Below, one piece after another: positions 38,810 to 51,800 of a DNA stretch of 64,000 bases (its first letter is position 1; each line of letters opens with the position of its first letter). The notes under the pieces were generated by a model, which was given only the letters and a program-made list of their open reading frames with translations, was not told where the DNA came from and did not search any database. Origin of the DNA: Sipunculus nudus (Eukaryota > Annelida > Sipuncula > Golfingiida > Sipunculidae); assembly GCA_026874595.1 (NCBI GenBank), contig CM049320.1:23693714-23757713 (forward strand), given 5' to 3'. Position numbers and translations under genes: made by a program.

Positions 38810-40514
38810 ACGTCTGAGCAGAAAAGGTAGTATAAGCTAGATATTGGTTGATATGATTGATCTGAACTGATAAGTAAAAAAAATTGTTGCAAATAATACT
38901 TTGTGATCTGACAATGTGTTTTCTAATGGTGAAACTGGAGCATGTGAGCAATTTGTAAACATGAGATCTATACCATTTCCATGATCTATGGTTGACATGT
39001 TGATAAGTTGTTGACAGCTCAGTAGTTGGAACATTTGTTCAATTAAATCCATATCTTTTTTTCATACCATTTTATACAGTTGCCTTATAATTAACGTCCC
39101 CAGTCCACAGGTGCAAGGACTTATGGTGGGGGAGGGATTTTGAGGTACTGAATAGCGGGAGTTTCAACATCTCTGCATTTACATATGGGATATGAAACTT
39201 AATTCAACAGTTCGTACAGGAAAAACAGTAGATGCATAATTACTGAATATTTATAAATCAACAGACAGACAGGTAGACGAACGAATCTGATCACATTATT
39301 TCCCATTCTCCTTGGGCAGGAAATTGATGAATAAAAGTTTGCATTAGTTCCTCACTTTTTATTTTATCATTTTTTTAAGATTATAATTTTCATACATTTG
39401 AAATATCATATATATTTGGATATACATATATGTCAATTCGAAATTCTTAATATCATCATCATTTATCGCTTATTTTGCTCATATAACATCACATTATGCA
39501 AAATGATTGATTTAATCTTATTTCGAAATTATTCAAAAGGAATTAAGAGCCACAATACCACAACATGGCATCTTGTAGATTACATTGGAGATAAAACAGC
39601 ATTTCAGTTTTGGATATACAGTTCAAGCAATAACAATTATTCCCTTACACTTTATGTATATTGCTGTGGGGGTTATGGGAGTGATTTGAGAATAACTGTG
39701 CACCTTCGACAGCTGGGGGGGGGGGGGGATTATTGACAATGCAAGTGGATCTTGGCAATGCAAGTGAATACAATAGAGCCCCGACCACTCCCCCCCCCCC
39801 CCCCCCCCCCCAAGTCAAATTTTACCTCGCCTTGTTTGTGAGCTTTGATTTCAAATTTCATATTTTAACCGATTAAATCCTTATGTGTATATGCTGTGAA
39901 AATCAAATCAGCAGTGCTTACTAGAATAACATGTGTTATGGTCAAAGTTGGGCAAAATTTAAGTTACTAATTATACACTCATGCTAATAATTTTAAGAAT
40001 TTACAAAAAGTTGATCTAATTTCTTTCATACAATTAAATCTTGATTAAATAGTTGTTAACTTGAAAAATCTCCAACTATAGCAGTTATCATGTTAAGACA
40101 AAAAAAATATTTTTCTTTATATTTTGATATCTTATTAATGCTTTGGTCCATAATTTTTAAAAATTATGTAATATTGACCTAATTTTTGGCCCGTTCATAG
40201 GAAATATATAGCGGAAATTTATAAATGTTTATAAATATGAACAAACATAGACGAGGGGTTTTGATTTTAGGCAGTCATGAAGTGTAACAACAGGTTTCTC
40301 CTTAAATTCTCGAAGGACCGAAGTCGCATTAGCCCAATTTTGGGCTTGGTAGGAGAAGTAAGGGAACTTATGGACATCGAATTGTATGTCATATTTTGGA
40401 TTTGTCGGTCTAATCGTTCCAAAACGTGCCAGTCAAACGGACAGACTTACGGACGGACGGATGACAGACAATGGATCATAACTATTGCTCAAATGACTTA
40501 TAAGCGGCTGAACT
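38810..40514 (-). mobile_element. Hairpin-ended repeat, family B copy 3
   Basis: It matches 13040-14662 along its length: GGTTGATATGATTG, AAATTGTTGCA, a CATTTGTTCAAT word, GTCAAAGTTGGGCAAAATTT, then GTGCCAGTCAAACGGACAGA. It ends with a decayed hairpin at about 40487-40514 (GCTCAAATGACTTATAAG, then a GCTGAAC partner). It contains poly-G and poly-C tracts at 39715-39727 and 39789-39812. Noncoding. Confidence 0.6.
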
Positions 40515-40519
40515 AAAAA

Positions 40520-42640
40520 TTGTAATGTATGTCAACACTTTGGAGATTGATAAGGTTATCCGGAGATCTTTGGTTATTGTTGCCATTTTCAGATAGTGTT
40601 GCTCATGTCATGATGTCCCTTTAATTCACAGATTGCTGATTTTATATCTGTACCATAGTGTCTTATAGTTCATGAAATACACTTTTTTTTCAAAACTATT
40701 TGAACAAGAATAAGCAAGAGGTTATAAGACGATAACCAAGTGATTATTCATACAACACTGTCTGATGTATATATGGTGATATAAAAGTAATTTTCTACTT
40801 TGTCAAATTTGACGATTTTCAAACTTTCCCCCCACACAATTGCTTAGGACTTTTTTTCTTACATTTAGGCCATACTAAGGAATCAAAATCAGTTGCGTTT
40901 GCTTTTGTTGCAATTTGTGTGAGGTTGACCACTTATTTCGGGTAAAATGCCTGTACTACAGTTGATCCAGGTGTCCAACCCAACTCATCTAGTAGTTTTA
41001 ACCAACAACATAACAATAAACAATAAATTAATAAATTTTTATTGGTTTTTAATAACAAATTAAAGAAAAATAGAAAAGGAATTTGTTAGTTTATAATAAC
41101 AGGAAATTAACTTGCAGTTACCGATGATATAAGAATCTTGTATCGATGGATAGAATGTCACGTATTCCAAATAACACCATGCAGTCACCTATGGTATTTT
41201 TCAGTTAAATTTAAATGATAAAAAAGTAAATCATATTCATTACTAATCATTAGGGATCATATGAAGGAAATTAATGATAAACAAAGATGCAGTTGATAAT
41301 ATTATTATCTAGATTCCTACTGTGTCTATAGTTAGTACATTGATGTGAAATTAGTCCAAAATGAATATATTACATTTTTTTAATATAAATAAAAGCCATA
41401 AAACCAGGTACTTATGATCATTATTTAAATGTGTGAATTTTGTATATTCTGGATTCTCAACTTCATTGTTTGGTGAAAACTGAATAAATACCATACATGG
41501 TGCGAATACTTTAGCTATTGTATTTAAACACGAATATGAATATGTACTCCATTATAAAATTTCTTTCATAAGAATGGGAATTCAGGTAAAAATGAAAGTA
41601 TATGAATACCAGTGCAAATACTTTCAAAATGTATTAATGAATGCATTCATGAATATATTCTTTAATATTATTTTAATAATCATTTCAGTTATATTTTATT
41701 TGAAAAAAATCATACTATTCTCTTATTATTTTTAATAAAAATTATATTTGGGACAATATTTGTAATTTTTTTAATAAATAGTTAAACTCATATTATATGT
41801 TCTGCTTAAAAGTTATATGGCCAAGTCAAAATCTGTGTGACAATCGCACTCCATTTGTTAATAAAATAAATGAAATTAATCCTCTTTCCTGTCTCCAAAG
41901 GTACTATCAAAATCATACATAAGCTAAACAACAACAACTCATAATACAGCTTATTTTTATTACCACATAAAACCAGCATGTGCCTCATTTCTAAATCATA
42001 TTTTTTTATCATATATAACAGCTGAGCACCGTGACCCATAGGTCCCTTGTTTTTTATTTGCTGTTATTGTAGGCTTCGCCTAAACATGAATGGGTTATTT
42101 AAAAGATTAATATAAAATTAAAAAAAAACACAAATGACCATTCTTTTACCATCATAAAAGCTAGAATTTAGCCTTCAGTAAGTTTCCTGATGTATTGATA
42201 TATCATAGTTTTACCATATGGATAACAGGTTGGTGGGCCGCATTGTCATACAGAGCTTTTGTCCAGCCTTTTGGAAATCCCTCACTCTATTCTAAAGGAC
42301 CAGAAACATACCAACGTTTTCTGTATAAACCTTATTTGTTTATTGAATTAATACAAATTCATGTACCTTATCAGTCAATTCTCATGGAATAACCAACAAT
42401 TATCACTCATTCATTTTAAAATGACTTAAAATGGACTTTTTAAGGTTGACATAACATTTTTGTTTGACACAAATCTTTCAATAACCGGTTTTAAACAAAA
42501 GACCCATGGCTCAAATTTTCTCAGTTGACTTAACACATTGGTATTATCTCCAAGCATATGCAACTAACAGTCAATGGCACCAAATTTTTCAACATATAAA
42601 ACAACTGTCCACTCGAAAACCCTGCCCTTGTGATAAGAGA
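40520..42640. other. AT-rich intergenic sequence, nothing recognised
   Basis: Roughly 2 kb, very AT-rich, especially 41000-42160. I saw no exon with splice sites, no RNA gene and no bounded repeat. Confidence 0.5.
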
Positions 42641-42648
42641 CAAAAGGG

Positions 42649-42808
42649 CAGAAGCGGATCCAGGGGAGGGGTCCAGGAGGTCCGGACCCTCCCTCCCCCT
42701 TTTTCATCCACTTCACCTTTCCGGATTTGGCGATCTTTTTTTAGGTTTTTCATTAGTGCTCCTTGGTTGGACCCCCCCCCCTTTTCTTAAATCCTGGATC
42801 CGCCCCTG
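42649..42808. mobile_element. Small TIR element (CAGxxGCGGATCCAGG ends), copy 1, 5-bp target duplication
   Basis: The left end is CAGAAGCGGATCCAGG and the right end CCTGGATCCGCCCCTG, inverted near-copies. Direct 5-bp flanks AAGGG occur at 42644-42648 and 42809-42813. The 160-bp body is C- and T-rich and noncoding. A related element with its own 5-bp duplication is at 45037-45240. CAGGGGCGG-type ends resemble hAT families; the 5-bp duplication is atypical for classic hAT. Confidence 0.75.
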
Positions 42809-42825
42809 AAGGGTGATCCCTATAT

Positions 42826-42854
42826 AGCTCAGATGACTAAGTTACAGCTGAGCT
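42826..42854. repeat. Solo family B hairpin
   Basis: Arms AGCTCAG and CTGAGCT with inner TGAC and GTTA, the same hairpin as at 35846 and 14634. No family B body was recognised beside it. Confidence 0.6.
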
Positions 42855-43450
42855 AAATAAATCTCAGGTGGCCCGACCAGTGTGACATTTATACCGTTGC
42901 TGTAAATAAGGGAGAAATTAACAAAAATTAAGAAAAATACAGACTGCACCGCCAGTCTTTAACAGCTGATAAAAAAAGCTCATGCACACAGTCCAGTTGC
43001 AATGTGTTGATGAGCATGAAATTAATTGAAACCACACACTTATGAAGACTTCCTGTATAAGGTAAACCTATCAGTAATAGTTAACGTGACAAATGATGCC
43101 AACACTGCACTTAATCGGCTAATTGTATTAATCAATGGAAAACAAAGAGAATGGTCAGAATAACAACAACTTACTCGTACACAGTGCTGAAACACCTCGT
43201 CTCATAATCGTAATCGGGATAAATTGAAAATATTTTCGGTCACAGTAACACTGTTAGTATTTATATAAAAACAACGAATATGAACGTATCCTTATGCAAG
43301 GTTTCCCTCATCGTCTCTCTATGTCTTTGCTTGACAGAATAAGCACATAAAAGGGAAGAAATGGTTAAGTCTCCGCCACCACTTAGACTAATTAAATGTA
43401 AATTACCGTCGAAATTTACGTCTTTAAACTACGTTGATACGTAGGGTTAT

Positions 43451-43920
43451 TAAAGGCCTGCCAAATCACACTTTTTTAAAGAGACACTTTTTTTTCTGAA
43501 GATTTCTTTAAAATTAATTACTCATTTTATCAGCAGCACTCTTTTTCTTCTTTTTCTTTGGTGAAAGAATTCCGTTATATATATTTTATTTCTCTACTGG
43601 TTTAACATTCCAGTTAGAACAAGAATGGGACATTTTTGATTTTTTTATGTGTGCAAATGTCTAGCATGTGTCACAACATGTGGAAAATGCTCTTATCTTC
43701 ATGCAGGGGGATGTGCGCCATGTATGTTTCTGACATTGGAAACGACGTGCGTCGATATATACACACAATTGTGGTATGCGAAGGATATTTTTATTCAGTT
43801 TGTGATAAAAGATGGGGGAACGGACGCTAATTTTACTCTTTTCTTCACTCTTCATTTCAAAGCCGTCTACCCTTTTTTTCTGAAACATTTACTCTGTCGC
43901 ACGGAATCCCAGTTCCTTTT
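43451..43920 (+). repeat. Dispersed repeat with Cys-rich coding potential, copy 2
   Basis: Inverted relative to the copy at 7400-7856. It starts GGCCTGCCAAATCACACTTT and contains CCAGTTAGAACAAGAATGGG. The frame from 43649 reads CLACVTTCGKCSYLHAGGCA, continuing open for 109 codons. An overlapping frame reads CAMYVSDIGNDVRRYIHTIV, suggesting a single ancestral frame now shifted. Cys spacing hints at a zinc-binding fold. The family is unassigned. Confidence 0.5.
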
Positions 43921-43979
43921 AGTAATAATAAAGGAGGCACAGAAGTGTTTTGTGGATACGCGTGTTAGATGCAGCTAAG

Positions 43980-45030
43980 CATCCACGTGACGTCGCAGCT
44001 ATTCTTTAAGGGCAAAGGTCGATTGTACTGAACGGCTCCTAAGGTGACTGCGATGCTGAGTAGCTACTCCGGAGAGCCTCGCACAGCTACTTCTATTGCA
44101 GTTTACCACTAGAATTACTGTTTTGACCTCAGCTTGCGTAACTATCGCCTACTAGTGTGAAGAAGCTCGCACATTGCACGGCAAGGTCATACATATATGC
44201 TTTCAGGCAATGACTATTTATATGTGACTTTAGGCAACTTGCGTTAAATCTCATAATGATTCACTGGTCTTATAGCATAGCGTTATGTGTTGGATACCAG
44301 GAACCCAGTTATATTGCGTGCGTTCAATAGAAGTAGTAATGGACACCAATTAACGTGCGAGTCATGATCCTGAATTCGGAGGGGCAGATCATAATTTTTA
44401 TGCAACCCAGTTTTAATACAAACCTGTTAAAAGTTAAATATCGACATATGTTGAAAGATTGCTCTTAATGTATTTTTATCAGCATGTAAATGTGTATATT
44501 ATGTCAAGTTAGAATTCACAATTAGCGTACACATCAGTAAACAGCGTTTGCTCTATGAGTTTAGTGGGCATATACTAAACTAGTTATCAGTAACGTCAAG
44601 AGTGCTACATTATGCAGGAATCAATAAAAGTGTAAAATATATCCTGTGAATTTTCAGGACAGTTGAACTAATGCACTCAGCACCATATAACTGCCACGTT
44701 CTGAAAGGCGTTCTTGGAAACGACCTTTATTTATAGCCTCTGATGACGGATTTTAGCAGTAATGAATTCTTTTGGTGGCAGGCACGGCGGGTACACAGGA
44801 ACAAACCAGATAGCCTGAATCCCTGTACGTATCGTTTTTCCAAGTGTTCAGTGGCTTGAAAATGCATCAAATAGTCAACGATTTATTGCAAATCTGTAAA
44901 TAAAGATATGTTGTAAAGTACTTTATTATTTGCATTTCATTTAAAATGTATTGTATGTATGTATTACTGAGATATAAACATCTCTTCATCAATACTAAAA
45001 CATGCAAACGATAATGGAAAACAGAATTAT
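43980..45030. other. Intergenic sequence, nothing recognised
   Basis: Mixed composition, slightly less AT-rich near 43980-44160. No exon, RNA gene or repeat boundary is supported. Confidence 0.45.
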
Positions 45031-45036
45031 TGACCG

Positions 45037-45240
45037 CAGAAGCGGATCCAGGGAAGGAGTCCAGGGGGTCCGCCCCCCCCCCCCCCCTTTCTGTCGCCGC
45101 AACTTTTTTAAAGGTTTAGACCAAATGTTACGACCTTGGACCCCCCTTTTTTTCCAGACCTAGGGACCTTTTTCCTTTTTTTAGGAGTCCTCCTGGGTTG
45201 GAACCCCCCCCCCCCCTTCTAAAACCTGGATCTGCCCCTG
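45037..45240. mobile_element. Small TIR element, copy 2, 5-bp target duplication
   Basis: The left end is CAGAAGCGGATCCAGG and the right end CCTGGATCTGCCCCTG, flanked by GACCG on both sides (45032-45036 and 45241-45245). The 204-bp body contains long C- and T-runs. It shares ends with the element at 42649-42808. Confidence 0.75.
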
Positions 45241-45249
45241 GACCGAACT

Positions 45250-46525
45250 ATGAAGATGTTTCCCTAAATCCCGCTGTTTATGTTCATTTCAGATCTATTT
45301 TAACCAGCATTTGGTGAATTTGGTGTTTATATTAAGTTACTTTCCTCTAATACTACAACAAACTCACTGACTGTTAGAGAGCAATCTAGGTTCCACAAGC
45401 TTATAATTCATAGGAATTTCCAAACAAATTCATAATAAGAGATCAGAATAAACATAATTTAATTCAAATTATCCATTGCAAATAACAAACGTGGCAGTTT
45501 ATGTAAATAATTCTTTTCTGGAAATTCGAGGGATAATAGATGAAATAATTGATAGAATAATGTATTTTTTTTTTTGATTGAGAGTGGTAAAATGTATGAA
45601 CAAAGTGTAAATTAATGTATGCGTAAAGTAAAATGTGATGACATTTTTTTAATCTGTGTAGTTAGAGTGCTATATCCATACTTTTTTTTCTTGCATGAAG
45701 TGATAATAAAATTAAAATAATGGACCTGAGGCTTACTAGCTGATTAAACCTTTTTTCTTTTTTTCTACGATTGACACTCATTTTAACAAAGTTAGATAGA
45801 CGTGTACATTTTTTTATTTTTCAAGTATTCTTTCATAGGTGAAAACAGGTTCTGATGGCAAGCCCTTAATAAACCTTCCCTTGAGGGTTCTTTTCCTTAA
45901 CAAAAACAATTACATGTATTGCAAATGAAACAAAGTAAATCATCATATTACGAACTAAATCAGGGGAAGGCAAATTTTGTACAAGAAAGCACAAGGAGCA
46001 TCAGTATGGTCTTTAGCTGGCCGCATCGATAACAAGCCAAATTTACTAAATTAAAAAATTATTACAACGGATTTGTAGTGTGTTTCTTTATAAAAGATAC
46101 TAAAGTTTCTCAAGTTTTTAAAATATTATATGCAAGCGCACGCTATCCTTTACAAGGTTGTTACAATCAAGACTGAACATATGTGCATGTAGATATAATA
46201 TTTACACAATAAAAGTCTTTTCAATATATAAGGTAAATGAAACAAAGAATACGCATATTACTCGGGCACACTTTACAAACTTAATAACAGTCGGATATCA
46301 GTTTAGGGTGATTCAATATTAACAGAAAACTGATCTGTTTATAAGATTTAATCCAACAAACCAAGCTTCATACTCATGTGACACAAGTACACAATTATTG
46401 CAAAATATGCCTTATCGATACACTCAGTAGATTCAGATTTTCTCAGAGATAAGAAATGACATAACACAAAGGACCAATCATTATCTAACATATATCCATA
46501 TAGACTAATATATATAGTCATTTCT
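45250..46525. other. Downstream of the caspase, nothing recognised
   Basis: AT-rich sequence beyond the caspase stop codon on the minus strand; part is presumably its 3' UTR. I could not fix a polyadenylation site with confidence. Confidence 0.45.
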
Positions 46526-46529
46526 ATAT

Positions 46530-48547
46530 CTACTCAATGCCAGGGAAAATGTAAAACGAACGTTGAAGTCCCATAATGCACTCTGGAGTTTGCACTTTTC
46601 CCTCATCCTCTTGGCCATATTTACTGGACACATTGTCCCGTACCTAAAATGAGGAGACATTTTTGTTTATGCTTGGTAGTTTAATGGAATATTTCCACCC
46701 ATTACACAAGTGTAATTTGGAGTTTATAGTCTGTAGTAGAGTCACTGACTATAAACGAGTGGTTTACATTCAAGCATAGGATTTAAGATCAAGCTTTTTA
46801 TCGTTTCGCAAGTCATAATCTATATAAGTTTATAAAAATTCGAAGAACTGCTGCAATCCAGAAATGGGTAATATTTATAATTAATGTCTCTGTCATTCTT
46901 TTGCACAATTATACTAAATCATTACAAACCTCTGCCATTAGCTCTTGCATATGCTTAGTTGCAGCTTTCACCCTAAATACTGCGTCTATCTCAGATATAT
47001 ACCGGCTACCGAGTCCTCGATCTCGAATGGCTGGTCTCTCTGTAATTGTTACAAAAAAAAGAGCGATGATGAAGTTACGTTGGTTTAACTTCAGTAGCGT
47101 TCTAATGGGAGATAATGCTTATTAAAAAATACCGGGTCTTATATTTTTCGTACTTGGCTGACTTGCGAAGCCGAAGTAGTAGTTGCAGAATGTTGGAACT
47201 TTTATAAACGTGTTCCCTTGCAAAACGGATGAGTCCATTTCTGCTCCCGAAGGCCACGCTATGCTGACGCCTTCGTCATTTTCTTCTGTGAACAGTAAAA
47301 GTCAAGTTAGAGTTTTTCGTATATCTACAATGACTGCTTTAATTTCATCTTTTAAAAATATGACTCTGTTGCATTTCCTTTAAGCATGATAATTATGATG
47401 TCTTAAGTTTAACGAGCCTCAACGACGCAGGCACAGAATGCTTTTACGCTTTCTGAACTGTCTCCTTATAAGTTAAAATTTCAACCATAAATACATTATG
47501 TACCTCCCTGACAAGCCTGAACTAACACTACTTTTGGTATGGAGGCCAACTCAGGAGCAGCAGTACTTGAAAAGTATTCTTCAATCGCCTCTCTGACTCC
47601 GCCCTTATCCCCATCATTTGTCATAATGTGCGGTAATCCCCGATGCAACCCTCCGTGAGACATCAATACTATGAAGACACTCGGTGCATTCATCAAGGTG
47701 GCCTTCTTGACAAAACATTCCAATGCTGATTTGAATTCCTTGGAAAATGTATGAATGATCACACAGTAACTGCATATCTAGGGCAACATGTCATGAATAA
47801 AACAAACGCCCCATGTAGCTTTGTGCTTCCTAAGCTGTATAATAGTAAAGCCATATACCGACTTTCTTTTGAAAGATATGTGCAGGTTATAAAAGAACAC
47901 ATATAGGCCCGCTTTATTTACTAAATACTCTGGTACTACATTATTAGCTTACTTTGACGATTACGTCTTCATATATTTCAACAATGAAACCCAAGTCATG
48001 GAACAAGGCTGTGATGCAATGGCGGTCTTTTACCGAACCAGTCCTGGTAAAAATTTTCCCACTTTTCTTTACTTTTACTTCTGTCATGTTGATAACCAAG
48101 ACAAACCCCTTAGGAAAACCGTGCATGGGATAGCTCTGATGTTGAATAGCAAAACAACAATAACAATAACAATAACAATAATAATAATATATGTCTTAAA
48201 ATGACATGAAATGTATAACATGACATAACCCGAGCATTCGGGATAAATGTATAGTTTCCATCATGCAGAGTAGGCCTGCATTCACTGTAAATTGTTGCAT
48301 TTGGTTTTTCACAAACAAAAATCTTTATGAAGTGCCTGCAGAAAAAGACAGTCATCACATACATCTTTCCAATGCTTCTCATAGAAGGCTGTCGTGCATT
48401 TAACAACATTTCCTTCCTGTATGGCCAATTAACTCTTCTGTTCTCCGGCTGTGGAACCTTTCAACGACACAGGTGGTCCTGTGGCTTCGGTTTGTTCTTT
48501 ACCAGGTGTTTGTTTGACGCGAACATCTGATTCTGATTGACACAGGC
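46530..48547 (-). CDS. Caspase protease, p20 and p10 (six exons; probably C-terminal part of a kelch-caspase gene)
   Basis: Caspases are cysteine proteases that cut after Asp. Minus-strand exons are 48547-48503, 48135-47953, 47738-47504, 47285-47154, 47039-46930 and 46643-46530 (stop TAG 46532-46530). Junction phases are 0, 0, 1, 1, 0, with AG/GT borders throughout. p20 begins SYPMHGFPKGFVLVINM; the S1-pocket Arg is in RTGS, the catalytic His in LMSHGG (codon 47657-47655) and the catalytic Cys in QACQG (codon 47513-47511; the usual motif is QACRG). p10 has FCNYYFGFAS, then RPAIRDRGLGSRYI with the third binding Arg, and ends FYIFPGIE. All key residues are present, so activity is likely. As a separate gene it could start only at the ATG at 48526, giving about 265 residues with almost no prodomain. 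The preceding kelch exons join in phase, so it is probably the C-terminus of a larger protein. No CARD or DED is visible. Confidence 0.95.
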
Positions 48548-48826
48548 CTGTTAAAGATATTTTATCAAGAATAATACAAGAGAAAGAAAATTTAAAGTAA
48601 ATGAACAGGGATATAAATGAAACTCTTCTACCATATCCAACCAAATGCAAATCACAGTACAAGAATCCATACATATTTAAAAGATTATATTTGTCCAAAA
48701 GCTGTTGTCAATATTTATATGTAATTCTAAAATAGCTAAATCATTAACCTTACCAACGAAGTTTACATAGGTAAAATACTATTGCCTATTTGTCTGTCCT
48801 GTAATCTGTTTCCGTTAAATGATTAC

Positions 48827-51800
48827 TTTCACGTACAATGTTAAAAAATGGAAATAATAATTGGCAACTATTGACAACATGCCTATGCTAAGAACGGTCA
48901 GGTCGCAATTCTGGGCACATCCTGAAGATTTTCTTCTAAAAATGAGAAAATGGTGAATTTGAAATAAGAGGCTGAGCGAAATAATGAATACTGGATGAAA
49001 CAACATTAACATTTTAAATAGGAGTAAATTACATTGTTCTTCGATCACACTACAAAGTAAATAAAATTATGAATACAAAACACCCATTTGAATCAATTGT
49101 AGTTTGCTCAACATTTTTTGTAAGCGTTTTTAAAAAAAAGGAGTCAAGTATCAGAGATAAATCGTTGGGTTACAGTAACCTTTGAGGCAAATAAATAATC
49201 ATCCCATTGATTCTTTACATTAAATTTTATTCAACTTCTAAGCCCAATCTTCTTTCCTCCAGCAAACTATTGATTAATGATAAAAATGTCCCCCTTTACT
49301 CAGCTACTGCAATTAAACTACACATTTTTATAAACTAGTTAGGTCTGCAATAAATTTCATCTGAACATTTTCCTTTACGGATATTATGAATTACCCGATG
49401 AAACACAAGCATGACGTTTAAAAAGCTTTGTCATTTACATTAATTACATAAACATATACATAAAGTATATTTACACAAAGTCACATATCATAAAGTATGA
49501 CACGCATCGGTCATATATATGCTTTTCTAACAGAATTATTCTAATCCCGCTCAAGTCTTAAATGTTTCATGTACATGTTTATTACTGATATATGAAAAAT
49601 TTATGTACCAGATCAATCGCTGAAATATTCCTCTGACTTATTGCTGATAATATGTACAACATTTGTAAAGCTCGAAAGTAAATCATTGTCTCATATTTGT
49701 TTTTCAGCTTTTCTATAAAGTACATTGTATATCTATAAATTTGCAATAAACCGCAAGCATATTACATTTCACAGGGATATTTAAATAAAAAAAACACACA
49801 CACATATATGTGCATCTATATCTACATGCTATATACATACATACCCAATTATTACTATATGTCTGCCAACCGCTACACATTGGTGGCCATATAGTGGATT
49901 TGGCACAGCACAAGAAATGGTAATGTGACTCCAATTGTAATGGTCTGCAAACGTATGATAAATATTCATAATCTCCTTTTCTTCAACCCGAGATATATCA
50001 GACTAATTATAAGTCACTCCACTTTCTGCTGATACAAGATTACATATGACCGCTAAGTAGTCCACACACAGATTTTTTGCAAAGCTAGCTTAACTAAGTA
50101 TATGTACATCTGCAGAATCCCATTCCGGTTTCGGACAACTTGACAGGGCAGTATCACACGCTTCCTCCCATTTTATATCCTGGTGTTAACCAGGCCCGGT
50201 GACTACTGCACTTGCGGGCTGTGGGTCAGTAATCGGCCCCATTCTTTTGTCATTCCATCGAGGAAGCCCCGAAAGGCGCATTCGTCCCCATTAAGCACGG
50301 CCTTCCCATTGAGCTGCAGAGCGCCCACCCTGGGTGGGGGCTCGAGGTGAAACTTCACCGCTTCGGCAGAGATTCGAACTCACGATCTCCCGGCTTTGAG
50401 TCCTGTGCTCCACCCCTGAGCCACGGAAGCCGGTTAGTCCACAAACATATGACACTTTACAAAATCCCCTCAAGCGAGGACAGTTTGGACTGCTAAGGAT
50501 TTATTATTACATGGCTACCAGCTGAACACGAAAACTTTAAACATTAAAAGGGGTAATTACCAGTATGAAAACTGTAGATGTCATTTCTTGTCCCTGATTT
50601 GGTGTACCCTCCGTATATAAATATTGTGGATTCTAAAGTCACTAAAAAGAAAGACGATATCCATTATGATATTATTTTTCACGCGCTTTTCACAATATAC
50701 ACATATATGTATATACCCAGTGAATAACATATATAACCTGAATTATAACTGTTACTATGTGAGACATTTTTAGTTGAATAACTTCGAATTTTTCCAAGTA
50801 CTTCTCATTAATTATGCAAATATTTGACGTTTAATAATACTTTCGATAATACGCCTTTGGTGTACATTTAATTTTAAAGGAACCATGACCTGTCAGAAAA
50901 TATTCTTGGATCAGGGAATTGATGACCTATTATAGTACATTGTTGATACTTTGTGACCGTATGCTGGACTCTAACAGATATATAGACAGAACAGCGAAAA
51001 CAGATATGAAGATCTTATAACTGACCACTAAACTGAGTAATAGAAAATGAAAATAAATATCAAAATACAGTTTTCCTGTATAGAATAAAAATATGCATTG
51101 AACCGAGGTATGCAAAAAATATGATTGACATTTGCTTGTTCCGAATTAATGGGTGTGGATGTGTAGTGCATCCAAAGGCCGACGACAACGTACGGTTTTG
51201 CAACTAAACGGAACTAGACAGGTCTTGCTTAGGATAGACAATTGGGTGATGGGTCCAGTATTTGTTATTTGCCTTATTAGAATGATTGGGCACATACTGA
51301 AGCCTCTTGCTGTAAATTACTTTCTTTATACTTCCACCCTATTTCTACAGTGGATATTCATAATTTTGCAATTACCTATATGAAACGTAAAGCCTGCTGG
51401 ATTTTCAACATACTCTTGAGCACTAGTTGTTAGGAAAAAATATTAACGCTAAAGTATCTGCATGTATCAATGAACGTCTATGGTATGGAAAGAGACTAAC
51501 GCCAGCAACAAGTGTAAGCGTTAGACCAAATTAGACTACAACTGGTACCGTCCTGATGCGGGAACATTTCATCTATATGCATTCATTGCACTGTATGGAT
51601 ATAAATTATATTTAATCAAGAACCCATTATGATATAAATGATTCAGAGCTTCATAGTATGACCAACACCAATGATTTATTTAAACCTTAAACTTCGATTT
51701 CATGATGAAGTGAAGTGCTTGCCAAATTGAACTAGAACAGAAAGGTAAGGCCAAAATAAAAAAAAAGGTATGGTTCTCATGCACTTTTTTTGTTTCAGAA

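Noticed and set aside
48110-48409. A minus-strand frame rich in Leu before the caspase p20
   Set aside because: The Leu run is the translation of an (AAT/AAC)n stretch. The p20 exon starts in the same frame only from the acceptor at 48135.
48426-48547. Alternative reading of the exon before p20 as a longer Thr/Gly/Ser-rich linker in another frame
   Set aside because: It needs an upstream phase-1 exon and has no good donor that restores the p20 frame. The 45-nt phase-0 exon with a GTAAAG donor fits both neighbours.
50291-50473. A minus-strand frame and a tRNA-like sequence
   Set aside because: This is the head of a SINE. The tRNA part does not fold into a complete cloverleaf.
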